Positions 55,714 through 64,000 of a stretch of 64,000 bases of DNA are shown here, one piece after another. Numbering within the stretch: position 1 is the first letter of the stretch; every line of letters starts with the position of its first letter. The notes beneath the pieces were generated by a model, which saw nothing but the letters and a program-made list of their open reading frames with translations, was not told where the DNA came from and did not search any database. Position numbers and translations under genes: made by a program. The stretch comes from Enterovibrio coralii (GTDB taxonomy: Bacteria; Pseudomonadota; Gammaproteobacteria; Enterobacterales; Vibrionaceae), in the NCBI RefSeq assembly GCF_001559595.1, contig NZ_LNTY01000033.1:1-64000 (forward strand), in the 5' to 3' direction.

Positions 55714-56092
55714 CTCGTCAGCCTCTTTTGCAACGTCGAATTCAAAGCTCTGGTGCACAGCTTCCGCTGTCGGAGCAACTTACAGTTCTTGAAAATCTTG
55801 CACGTAGAGCAATCTGAGTAGGAGATAAGTGTGTATCAGTAAAGCAATTCACCTAGTAGCAATATTGATACTTTGAGGGGATTTGATGATTTGGGAACAA
55901 AGCTGTTTCTAACCCTGCAATTTGACGTGGTCGATACAAGGTCGACCCATGCTGAAAACGAGATGGTTTCAGTGGAGCAGCCAAGACTCCGGACGAGAAC
56001 ATGGGTGAGTTATGGCGTTTTGTATCAGCAAACCGAGATTTATCCGGCTGTAACACGTAAAATGTAAGCATCTGATTAAGTGAAAACACCGC
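55714..56092. promoter_or_regulatory. Divergent control region of the modification operon
   Basis: About 380 bases between the pentapeptide-repeat gene (minus) and the zinc-finger gene (plus). Promoters for both must lie here. A 121-codon minus-strand frame at 55853-56218 overlaps the start of the zinc-finger gene and is not called. Confidence 0.45.
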
Positions 56093-57027
56093 ATGCAAAC
56101 CGACGCTCATACTCACATCGACATCCCATTCAATTTCCGCCATACCTGTTGGTTTTGTGGGGAGCCATCTTCGAGAAGCTTCCATTTTCCACGCAGACCG
56201 AACAAAAACGTTGAACATCCTTTGCTGACGATCCCTGCTTGCAAAGAGTGTGACACTATCAAATATGCGCGCGATGTCTCTTCAATCTGGCGTTTACGAG
56301 CAGTATTAAACAAGCTCTGATCTCCAAATACACCAAGCATTTAGCAATTGGAATCAACTGGACAGAAGAAGAACTTCAAGACAGTGAGTTTTCAGGCTCA
56401 ATTTTGGGTGGTTTTGGTGAAAGCGCGTGGCAAATGTACGAAATTGCCAAAGAGCGCGTGGCGTTTCAGGGCTGGCCACTCAGCGTGAATGGTGTCCCGC
56501 TCTATGTTTTTGATGATACCAGTGGCTTTGATTTTGAAGGAACACGATATTCGTCTCTCTCGGCGTGTATTGATTTCTTCGTGGAAGCAACAGGTGTTGA
56601 CAAAGATCTTCTATCACAACTCGTTGAAATTGTTACACCTGAGCGATTTGATTATGCACTCAAAATCGCAACGCTGAACAAACGCATCTCCTTTGCCAGA
56701 CGTACGCAAATTATTGATGATGTCACCGAACAAGAAGCCGAGAAACGCGAAGCGGAACTGAACCGCAGTGCGATCGCGCATTCGATTGAAGAGGTGTCGG
56801 TATCAGGTGCGGTTGCCCCCATTTTTGCTATTCAATGGGCAATCGAGAAGGGCGTCAAAACACTCGCAGAGCTGTGTCCTTTAGAAGATGACTATTTTGA
56901 TGACTTTCAGCACCTTGGCGGTGCGGCCGCGTTCGCCTCATACAACGGACTTCAGCTTTATCTGCAAGCGCGTGAAGACGCGGAGTGGGTTGATGAAAAC
57001 GACCCGAATAGGGATTTGTGGGTGTGA
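56093..57027 (+). CDS. Zinc-finger (HNH-like) protein, one frameshift near 56306
   Basis: A 311-residue protein after repair. The N-terminus carries a CxxC...CxxC zinc site, HTCWFCGEPSS and IPACKECDTIKYA, spaced as in HNH-type zinc nucleases, though no catalytic His-Asn pair is clear. The first frame ends at 56320; restoring one base at about 56303-56307 continues RAVVKQALISKYTKHLAIG through GGFGESAWQMYEIAKERVAF to the stop at 57027. The middle is helical and acidic; the C-terminus has AASYNGLQLYLQAR. Function is unknown. It faces away from the ATP-grasp operon across a shared region, so a regulatory or functional link is possible. Confidence 0.7.
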
Positions 57028-57389
57028 CCATGTGGCACTGAGTAAGCAAAGGCAGTGACCAACTAACACTTTGTTTCTAACAAAACATCCAACCCACACT
57101 AAGAATATTGCTATTTTGTAACCAACGGTAACGCAATTGAGTGCCGAAATGCTGGCTCAAAACTGCGATAAATGTGCTAAATATTTGTTTTCATTGTCGT
57201 GATATCAGCATGTTGGCAAGTGAACACCTATGCGTTCGTGGAGTATTTCGCATTATTGGCTGGACGGTTTTCATTGAGCGGCTCTATACTGCGCTTCCTG
57301 TTTTTACGTTAGGAATACTTTGTGGACCCCAACTCTAGTCGATTGTGTAACCCCTTATTGGCTTTCTTTGACCAAGGGAGGACACAACA
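57028..57389. other. Intergenic region before the CNNM gene pair
   Basis: About 360 bases without a convincing gene. Near its end (57352-57378) CCC and TTGG can pair with CCAA and GGG, which would partly hide the AGGGAGG ribosome-binding site of the next gene. No other structure is recognised. Confidence 0.45.
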
Positions 57390-58762
57390 ATGATTGATAC
57401 CCTTCTAACTCTGCTGTTCGGCATTTTCTTCATTCTGGTCATTATTGCGGCAAACGGTTACTTCGTTGCGCAAGAATTCGCGTACATGGCAGTGGACCGC
57501 GCTAAGCTCGCTACTCTAGCAGCGACTGGCGACGAAGCCGCTAAGCGTGCACTCGCCGTGACGAAACGTACCAGCTTCATGCTTTCCGGTGCGCAGCTGG
57601 GTATCACTGTGACTGGCCTTGTTTTGGGCTTTGTTGCTGAGCCTCTAGTCGGTCAATCTTTGGGCGTTCTATTGCAGGGCTTCGGTTTATCTCTTGAATC
57701 AGGTATTGCCATTGGTACCGTCATTACACTTGGCGTGGCGATGGTTGTTCAAATGATTCTGGGTGAGCTTTACCCGAAAAACCTTGCGATTGCGAATGCT
57801 GAGCCAATGTCTCGCATTTTGTCTCGCTCTACGCTGATTTACATGTCTGCCTTTGGTTGGATCATCAGCTTCTTCGACAAATCCGCAAACCTGCTTCTTC
57901 GCGCAGTTCGTATCGAACCGGTTCACGATCTCGATGTGAGCGCATCAGAAGAAGATTTAACCCATATTATTGCTAACTCGCGTGACACCGGTGACTTGCC
58001 TGTTGAGCTGTCACTGATGATGGACCGTATTCTGGACTTCCCAGAGCGCGATGTTGAGCACGCGATGGTTCCTCGTTCACAAGTGGACTGGGTTGAGCCA
58101 GAAACCACGCTGACAGAACTACTGTCACTGATGAAGCAAGCGCATACTCGCTACCCAGTTATCAACGATGACGACGCGCCGGTAGGTGTTGTGCATTTGG
58201 CTGATGTGCTGGCGCACTTGGAATCAGGCAGTGCCGAGGACACAGTGTCTTCTGTGATGCGTCCTGCGACGGTGCTGCCGACTTTGATGTTGCTGCCTGA
58301 CGCACTGAACCAACTTGTGACCTCAACCAACCAACTTGCTTGTGTTATCGATGAATACGGCGGCTTTGCGGGCGTATTGACGATTGAAGACTTGGCAATG
58401 GAAATCGTCGGCGAAATCACCGACGAGCATGACACTGACGGCGCAGATGCTGTTGTGTCAGAAAGTGACAATGTTTGGTTGATGGAAGGTGATGTTCACG
58501 TCGACGAAGTAGAGCGTGCGATTGGTTACGATCTGCCAAAAGAAGATGTAGAAACCATTGCTGGCTTGCTGATTTCAGAGCGCGGTGCGCTGCCAGCTGA
58601 AGGTGAAACCGTTAATATTGAGCTGCCTATCGACCATCTGAACTGGCAGCAGGTGAAGTGATTTCACGTCACCTTGAGGTGAAAGTGTTGCGCATTGAGC
58701 GACACGTACCGACCGAGGTGCGTGTAAAACTGGTAGAAACGCCAGTTGTGGAGGGTGAATAA
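57390..58762 (+). CDS. CNNM/HlyC-CorC family membrane protein (DUF21 plus CBS), one frameshift near 58634
   Basis: A 457-residue protein after repair, with a four-helix DUF21 domain (FVAQEFAYMAVDRAKL, then GAQLGITVTGLVLGFVAEPL), two CBS domains (AMVPRSQVDWVEPETTLTEL; PVINDDDAPVGVVHLADVL) and a CorC_HlyC domain. The first frame stops at 58661, but restoring one C at 58634-58635 continues it as ELAAGEVISRHLEVKVLRIE, a normal family end, to a stop at 58760-58762. That stop overlaps the next ATG by one base (TAATG). CNNM proteins are linked to magnesium export or sensing; the old name hemolysin is not supported by a known toxin activity. Confidence 0.9.
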
Positions 58763-59787
58763 TGTACGATCCGTTGATTGTCACCCTAGTGACTGTTGCC
58801 CTAATTATTCTTAGCGGCATCTTCGTAATCATTGAGTTCGCATTGCTGGGTGCTCGTCGTCACCGTCTTGAAGAGATGGCGATTGAAAGCGCGTCTGCCC
58901 GTGCTGCATTGCGCGGTATGAATGACCTGACGCTGATGCTGGCGGGTGCACAGCTTGGTATTACCTTCTGTACCTTTGCATTGGGTGCGGTAACGAAACC
59001 GGCTGTTGACCATTGGGTTGGCCCTGTCTTGCTTGCTATGGGTATGCCCGATTGGGCTGCTGGTGGTGCCGCATTCGGTTTCTCGCTGTTCGTGGTGACC
59101 TTCCTGCACTTGGTGGTGGGTGAAATGGCACCTAAGTCATGGTCTATCGCGCACCCTGAGAAATCAGCATTGGCAGTGGGTATCATTGCTCGTGCATACG
59201 TGTGGCCTTTGCGCCCGTTGCTAAACTGGATCAACCGCATTGCTAACCGTTTGGTGAAAGCATCGGGTGTTGAGCCAGTTGAAAGTGCAGCGGTTGGTGG
59301 ACAGGATATTGATACCATCCGCCAATTGGTTGAGCACTCAGGCAAGGTAGGTACGCTGAAGCCTGATACGCAGCGTCAGCTTTCTGGCCTGATTGATCTA
59401 AGCTCAATCCCAGTTGAAACGCTGGTAACAGAAGGCCAGGTGACAGTGCATGTCGATAAGAATGCGACTGTGGCAGACGTACGTGCTGCTGCAATGACGT
59501 CAGGACACCTGCGTATTCTGCTGTGCGGCAAGAAAGGAATTAAGCCTTTGGTTGTTCACGTGCGTGATACCTTGTTGGAACCTGCTGACCGACCTGCACG
59601 TGAATTGGCACGTAACGCATACGTGCTTGATTCTAAAACCCCGGTATACGAAGCACTTGCACGCATGCGCGAAGCCAGCGTTCAGCTTGCTGTAGTAAGC
59701 AAAGACGGAAAAATGGTGGGTGTCGTGACCTTGGCAGACATCATCAAACGTGTATTGCCAACCTCGGCGACTAACGACGCGGCGTAA
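58762..59787 (+). CDS. CNNM/HlyC-CorC family membrane protein, short paralogue
   Basis: A 341-residue paralogue of the preceding protein. The DUF21 domain is clear (SGIFVIIEFALLGARRHRLE, GAQLGITFCTFALGAVTKPA, HLVVGEMAPKSWSIAHPEKS) and two degenerate CBS-like repeats follow (TVADVRAAAMTSGHLRILLC; VYEALARMREASVQLAVVS). It lacks the C-terminal CorC_HlyC domain. Its ATG overlaps the upstream stop by one base, so the two are translated together and may form a heteromer. A perfect terminator follows. Confidence 0.9.
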   Translation: MYDPLIVTLVTVALIILSGIFVIIEFALLGARRHRLEEMAIESASARAALRGMNDLTLMLAGAQLGITFCTFALGAVTKPAVDHWVGPVLLAMGMPDWAAGGAAFGFSLFVVTFLHLVVGEMAPKSWSIAHPEKSALAVGIIARAYVWPLRPLLNWINRIANRLVKASGVEPVESAAVGGQDIDTIRQLVEHSGKVGTLKPDTQRQLSGLIDLSSIPVETLVTEGQVTVHVDKNATVADVRAAAMTSGHLRILLCGKKGIKPLVVHVRDTLLEPADRPARELARNAYVLDSKTPVYEALARMREASVQLAVVSKDGKMVGVVTLADIIKRVLPTSATNDAA

Positions 59788-59826
59788 CGATATTCTTGGT
59801 GTCAGAGACTCTCTGACGGTCAGATC

Positions 59827-59854
59827 AAAAACGCCACCCTAGGGTGGCGTTTTT
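59827..59854. terminator. Strong terminator after the CNNM pair
   Basis: AAAAACGCCACCCT and AGGGTGGCGTTTTT form a perfect 28-nt inverted repeat, leaving a CTAG-type loop, with T residues beyond. It separates the CNNM genes from the convergent carboxypeptidase gene and can serve both. Confidence 0.92.
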
Positions 59855-59863
59855 TTATGGCGA

Positions 59864-60988
59864 TTAAAGCTTTGGCAGTGTTGCCCAAATTGCTGCCAGC
59901 ATTTCGCTACCGAATGCGGCACTGCGTTCTGGCGACCAGCCGTAGACTTCATCTGGCTGGTTGTTGTGATCCTTAAATGGCATTTCAACCGTGTAAGACA
60001 AACACTTGAACTGTTCAGCGACCCAGTTTGAACCCACAGTCAGGTTCGCAGTGCCCGGTGCACTTTTCGGATAACCGTGTTCGTCTTGGAACTCTGGTGT
60101 AATGGTTAGCAGTGCTTGTTTGAAGTGTTCTTCAAGCGCAGCAAAATCTTCATCGTAAGAAGGAATACCTTCACTACCCGCAACGAAGTTGTATGGGATC
60201 GCTTCATCGCCGTGAATGTCCAAGAACATATCAACGCCCGTTTCTAGCATGCGCTCGCGAACGTAGAACACCTCTGGGCTGCGTTCAACCGACGGCGTTT
60301 GCCATTCACGGTTCAGGTTTGCGCCCACTGCATTGTGGCGCAGGTGACCACGAATACTGCCATCTGGGTTCATGTTTGGCACAACGCGGATTACCGCATT
60401 ATCAATTAACGCCTTACCCACGGTGTCAGTATCATCCAACAGGCGCATCAACAGGCCTTCAATGAACCATTCAGCCATGCTTTCGCCTGGGTGCTGACGA
60501 CCGATAACCCATATGTTCTTCTTACCTTCTGCTGGCTCACCTATGGTCAGCAGGCTCATGTCATTACCGTCTAGGGTTGAACCTAACGTTTCTAGCTGAC
60601 AGGCGTAATGCATCTGTGCATTGTGCAGCAGATCTTGGTGGCGGTCATACGAGTAAGGCGCGAAGTACGCAAAGTACATTGAACTTTGCTCTGGGATAAC
60701 AGAAAAACGCAGGTTGTCGCCATCAAACTCAGACGGAATACGGAACCACTCGTTGCGGTCGTAAGAAGCAACCACATCGTAATCTTGCCAGCCTTCGGGG
60801 TAGGCGGATTTAGCAAGGTTTTGCAGTGTGAACTGATGCAGCTCTTGTGAGTGGCTTTCCAAGCGGAAATGGAACCACTGCGCGATATCGGTATTGTTGT
60901 CGGCAGGGATAGTGAGCTGAATGCTGTCTGGTGATTCAGCGGAAACAACATGGATGTTTCCGCTGTCGAAATTGCTGAAAATTTTCAT
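59864..60988 (-). CDS. M14 family metallocarboxypeptidase (cytosolic carboxypeptidase-like)
   Basis: A 374-residue zinc peptidase with an N-terminal beta-domain (about 1-125) and an M14 domain. Zinc ligands are His166 and Glu169 in GRQHPGESMAEW and the His in MFLDIHGDEAIP; the arginine/asparagine site is NLNREWQ and the catalytic glutamate is in YTVEMPFKDH. This layout matches cytosolic carboxypeptidases (CCP/AGBL type), which in eukaryotes trim glutamates from tubulin; bacterial targets are unknown. No signal peptide is present. It is transcribed alone toward the CNNM terminator. Confidence 0.92.
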   Translation of the reverse strand: MKIFSNFDSGNIHVVSAESPDSIQLTIPADNNTDIAQWFHFRLESHSQELHQFTLQNLAKSAYPEGWQDYDVVASYDRNEWFRIPSEFDGDNLRFSVIPEQSSMYFAYFAPYSYDRHQDLLHNAQMHYACQLETLGSTLDGNDMSLLTIGEPAEGKKNIWVIGRQHPGESMAEWFIEGLLMRLLDDTDTVGKALIDNAVIRVVPNMNPDGSIRGHLRHNAVGANLNREWQTPSVERSPEVFYVRERMLETGVDMFLDIHGDEAIPYNFVAGSEGIPSYDEDFAALEEHFKQALLTITPEFQDEHGYPKSAPGTANLTVGSNWVAEQFKCLSYTVEMPFKDHNNQPDEVYGWSPERSAAFGSEMLAAIWATLPKL

Positions 60989-61092
60989 TTTACTGGACTT
61001 TCTATCGAGGATTTCCCATCACAATAGCATAGCTCTCTTGTGATGCGAGCGATGAAAGCTGAATTAAATTACTAACCAATCAATACACTAGA

Positions 61093-61649
61093 TTACTTCT
61101 TCATCAGTTCGCACATTTCCGCCGTCAGCTCCTCTTTCGCCTGAGGATAGGTTCTCAAAAGGATTCTCAACTGCTGCTTTGCCATCTCGGTCTCGTCGTT
61201 ATCGATCAGTATCTGGATGAACTTTAGTTTTGCCTCAATCTTAGAATGGATTTCGGCTTCACTGAGCACTTCCACATCATGTTCTGGTGCACGTGAGAAT
61301 CGTTCAAAGGTTTCCGCATTTGAACGCGCCTTCATTTCCACTTTTGGTGGCTCTGGCAACGCAGCGTCAGCGGGGGCTGTATCCATCATCATTTCGGCTT
61401 CAAGAGATTCTTGAATCACCGCAGGCTCAGTGGAAAGCGGTTTGTCTGCCCATTTCCACGGTGCAAGAATGGCAACAAACCCAACGGTTGCTGCAATGCC
61501 CGTGATTTGCCACCAAGGGTATTTAGCCAGCTGTTTGCTTTGCTTTTCGGCATAGCGAATAATGCGTGCATCTATAAGCTCGGAAGCTCTTCATTTGCGC
61601 CGTCTTTGTAGAGAGCGATAATGTCGTCATCGGAAAATTGGCGTGTCAT
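61093..61649 (-). CDS. Single-pass membrane partner of an ECF sigma factor (putative anti-sigma), one frameshift near 61583
   Basis: A 185-residue protein after repair. The ATG at 61649, with AGGAG upstream, begins MTRQFSDDDIIALYKDG; after EELP one base must be restored near 61583 to continue ELIDARIIRYAEKQSKQLA, a membrane segment WWQITGIAATVGFVAILAPW, an acidic linker and a helical tail (EAKLKFIQILIDNDETEMAK). No zinc motif is seen. It overlaps the 3' end of the sigma gene by 23 nt. Placement and topology suggest an anti-sigma factor or membrane-bound partner of that sigma. Confidence 0.75.
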
Positions 61650-62196
61650 TCTCGGCTCCTAGCTTTTTCGTCAGGCATTGCCTTAGTTGGTCAAGAGCAT
61701 AACGAAGACGTGTTTTCAGTGTTTCAGGTTTCGCATCAACAATGTCGCATATCTGTGCGGGCTCAAAGCCTGCTTCGTGACGAAGCAAAAACGCTTCTCT
61801 TTGTTTAGGTGCTAATAAACCCATGCAGTGCTTGAGTGCCGATTGCTGACGTTCGGCCGGGTTGTCAGGTTGTTCCCAAGCGTCATCGGTATCAAGTTGG
61901 GCGCGATAGTCTTTTTCTGACTGCTGCTTACGATACTCATCAATCACGATGTTATGGGCGATGCGATATAGCCAAGTTGTAAATTTGGCGGAAGGCTCGT
62001 AGGACGAACGCTTATCGACAACACGAAACCAGACATCTTGAAAAAGCTCTTCTGCCCTGGATTGTTGCGATACGCCAAGCTGTCGCAGCACATAGCGATA
62101 AAGTGGCGCACGATGGCGACGGTACAAGGCATCGAATGCACCTTGGTCACCCGCACTAAAGTTGAGCATAAGCGTTTCGTCTGTGTCGTTATTCAT
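61627..62196 (-). CDS. ECF sigma factor (RpoE-like)
   Basis: A 189-residue extracytoplasmic-function sigma factor. Region 2 runs from DETLMLNFSAGDQGAFDALY through AEELFQDVWFRVVDKRSSYE and FTTWLYRIAHNIVIDEYRK; region 4 is LAPKQREAFLLRHEAGFEPA and DAKPETLKTRLRYALDQLRQ. It directs RNA polymerase to stress-type promoters. The gene lies 63 nt after the VWA lipoprotein gene and overlaps the putative anti-sigma gene, forming a three-gene cluster on the minus strand. Confidence 0.93.
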   Translation of the reverse strand: MNNDTDETLMLNFSAGDQGAFDALYRRHRAPLYRYVLRQLGVSQQSRAEELFQDVWFRVVDKRSSYEPSAKFTTWLYRIAHNIVIDEYRKQQSEKDYRAQLDTDDAWEQPDNPAERQQSALKHCMGLLAPKQREAFLLRHEAGFEPAQICDIVDAKPETLKTRLRYALDQLRQCLTKKLGAENDTPIFR

Positions 62197-62259
62197 TTTT
62201 ATCTTTAAACAAGGAGCGACAATTCGTCGCCCCTAAAAAACGCCTTATCGAGAATCGCC

Positions 62260-63960
62260 TTATAAGTTTTGTGCAACTTCCACCATGCGAATGAATTCGC
62301 CGCGGTCGTTGTAAGGGTCGTCACCTCGGTTATCACGCGCAATGGTGGCGATCTGCGCATAGGATAAATCATTGAGGTACTTATTATCCTTCAGTTTTTG
62401 CGCGAATGCCGCAACAGATGTGGCAAATTGAAAATCACTGCTTGCTTGGGCGAAGGCACGTTTCCCATCTTTATGGTTTACCACGGTTTTCACGAGCTTG
62501 CTGGTGTCCGACTCAGGCAATTTATAACGCACTTTCACTTGTGCCAGTTCATTTTGATGCAGGTTAGGTTGCGTTAACCCTGTTTGCGTTTTTTGATAGC
62601 GCAGATCGTCGATTTGCCCTTTATCACCCACGTAGGTGACCTCATAGATCGCAGTGACAGAATGGCCAGCACCAATCTCACCTGCATCGACCTTGTCATT
62701 GTTAAAGTCTTCATCGCGAAGCTGGCGGTTTTGGTAACCAATCAAGCGATACTCTTTGACGACTGCGGGATTAAATTCGATTTGAATTTTTACATCAGAG
62801 GCGATGCTTTGCAGCGTGCCGCTCATCTGGCGGATCAGCACTTTTTGCGCTTCATGCAAAGTATCGATGTAAGCGTGATTGCCATCGCCGATATCAGCAA
62901 GCTGTTCCATCATCGCATCATTGTAGTTGCCACGGCCAAAGCCCAATGTAGTGAGGGAAATGCCGTTGTCGCGCTCCGTTTTAATTAAGTTCTTTAGCTC
63001 ATCGAGATTGGTCATACCCACATTAAAATCGCCGTCAGTGGCAAGAATTACGCGGTTAACGCCATTTTTAATAAAGCCAGATTTCGCTTGTTGGTAGGCG
63101 AGCTTAATGCCACTTTCCCCATAGGTGCCGCCACCCGCTTGGAGTTGTTTTAGCGCATTGAGGATTTCTTGTTGGTTGTCGCCTTTGGTGGGTTTAAGCA
63201 CCACGCTGGATGTGCCTGCATAGGTGACGAGGCTAACCGTGTCATCGCCGCTGAGTTGTTTCGTCAGCATCGACAGGCTTTGTACCAGCAGTGGCAGCTT
63301 GTTTGGCTGTCCCATTGAACCGGATACATCGACAAGGAACACAAGGTTGGATGGTTTTCGTTCATCGCTTGGTATGTCATAGCCTTTGAGAGCCACACGC
63401 AGTAACTGACGGTCTTCATTCCATGGAGACGGAGCAAGCTCTGTTTGCACGGAAAATGGCTGAGCAGTGGAGGTTGGTACCTCGTAGCCGTAATCAAAAT
63501 AGTTAATAAACGCTTCTTCACGAATCGCATCGGCAGGCGGCTTTTGCCCCATATCGAGGTAGCTTCGAATGTTGGCATAGCTGCCAGTGTCGACATCGAT
63601 AGAGAAGGTAGAGAGTGGCTGCTCACTGACGAGCTGAACACCGTTGCTCGGCGTCGGTAAATAGCTATCGCGATTAGGCTGAACCACCATCATGTCGTGA
63701 GCAGGCATACCAATCAGGGCGCGTTTATTGGTTGGGGCAGCGGCATAAAAGACTTCTGGTTGGCTTGCGGGAACGCGCTGAACCACGTCGCGTTCTGCTT
63801 GAATTTGTAGAGCGTCTTGTGAAGCTTTTTCTTTTACTTCCGTTTTCACTGTGTGTTGTTGAGGCTGATTTGTTTGCTGTGAAGTGGCTGGTTTATCCGA
63901 ACAGCCAGAAACCAAAATCGTGCTGATAAAGAGTGCAATGGTAGTTTTACGAAGTGTCAT
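62260..63960 (-). CDS. VWA-domain lipoprotein (YfbK-like)
   Basis: A 566-residue envelope protein with a lipoprotein signal (ISTILVSGC, Cys20). After a Gln-rich linker comes the typical STFSIDVDTGSYANIRSYL and INYFDYGYEVP region, then a von Willebrand A domain with the metal-binding DVSGSMGQPNKL (about 210), and a C-terminal DUF3520-like region. The family mediates protein contacts at the envelope; function is not defined. It is the first gene of the sigma-factor cluster and its ATG at 63960 is 40 bases from the window edge, so the operon promoter may lie outside. Confidence 0.92.
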   Translation of the reverse strand: MTLRKTTIALFISTILVSGCSDKPATSQQTNQPQQHTVKTEVKEKASQDALQIQAERDVVQRVPASQPEVFYAAAPTNKRALIGMPAHDMMVVQPNRDSYLPTPSNGVQLVSEQPLSTFSIDVDTGSYANIRSYLDMGQKPPADAIREEAFINYFDYGYEVPTSTAQPFSVQTELAPSPWNEDRQLLRVALKGYDIPSDERKPSNLVFLVDVSGSMGQPNKLPLLVQSLSMLTKQLSGDDTVSLVTYAGTSSVVLKPTKGDNQQEILNALKQLQAGGGTYGESGIKLAYQQAKSGFIKNGVNRVILATDGDFNVGMTNLDELKNLIKTERDNGISLTTLGFGRGNYNDAMMEQLADIGDGNHAYIDTLHEAQKVLIRQMSGTLQSIASDVKIQIEFNPAVVKEYRLIGYQNRQLRDEDFNNDKVDAGEIGAGHSVTAIYEVTYVGDKGQIDDLRYQKTQTGLTQPNLHQNELAQVKVRYKLPESDTSKLVKTVVNHKDGKRAFAQASSDFQFATSVAAFAQKLKDNKYLNDLSYAQIATIARDNRGDDPYNDRGEFIRMVEVAQNL

Positions 63961-64000
63961 GATTCATCCCTTCTTCGAAAATACGAGCCTGATATAGGAC

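Noticed and set aside
55853..56218. 121-codon minus-strand frame upstream of the operon
   Set aside because: Overlaps the zinc-finger gene start, has no start signal and no recognisable features.
56404..57027. Independent 207-residue protein
   Set aside because: Continues the zinc-finger protein of 56093 once one base is restored near 56306.
1..64000. tRNA, rRNA, insertion sequence or integrase
   Set aside because: No recognisable sequence or structure found by eye; a dedicated covariance-model search would be decisive.

Overview
The window reads as a chromosome segment of a marine gammaproteobacterium, most likely Vibrionaceae. The grounds are an ectABC operon with a dedicated aspartokinase, a RimO whose N-terminal extension looks Vibrio-like, catalase, GH19 chitinase and GH5 genes, and YjfLMC-, YcdZ- and YfbK-type genes shared with enterobacteria. 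A Grimontia/Enterovibrio-like genus is only a guess. I see no rRNA, tRNA, CRISPR array or insertion sequence. The left edge (1-1150) is clearly more AT-rich than the rest.

Layout. 1-681 holds a truncated exported trypsin-like protein. 1695-4147 holds an enoyl-CoA hydratase and an acyl-CoA synthetase. 4218-7948 (minus) is ectA-ectB-ectC-ask, preceded by two copies of a TTTAGA-N2-TCTAAA-type palindrome. 8629-14899 has an aldo/keto reductase, a large ECF sigma factor overlapping tail-to-tail with its YCII-type partner, a YjfL-YjfM-YjfC-like cluster and an RsgA. 15256-27273 carries a prolyl oligopeptidase, a secreted hydrolase, a SPOUT methyltransferase, a periplasmic amidohydrolase, catalase, a GNAT enzyme, a UshA-like 5'-nucleotidase, a zinc-ribbon protein and a DUF1097 membrane protein. 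27478-34597 (minus) is a salvage operon: LysR, DUF1445, TRAP transporter and PxpABC. 34792-50918 mixes rimO, a serine hydrolase, regulators, a GH19 chitinase, a MATE pump, a GH5 enzyme and an exported pyrophosphatase. 57390-63960 has two coupled CNNM-type membrane proteins, an M14 carboxypeptidase and an ECF sigma/membrane partner/VWA lipoprotein group.

The most unusual locus is 51549-55713 (minus), six tightly packed genes: a pentapeptide-repeat protein; a 278-residue protein dominated by Gly-Lys-Asp/Glu triplets and Ser/Thr-Asp-Lys units; two ATP-grasp proteins, one with a changed metal motif; and two different 2-oxoglutarate/Fe(II) oxygenase-type proteins. The last five genes overlap one another by exactly 4 nt. 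This looks like a protein-modification or ribosomal-peptide system whose substrate is the Lys/Asp/Glu-rich repeat protein. That function is inferred.

A second window-wide signal is that 14 genes are interrupted by 15 frameshifts. Each is repaired by restoring one base, many in short homopolymers, and none needs a base removed. This is better explained by deletion-type sequencing error than by biology, so these genes are annotated at full length with the break position stated.
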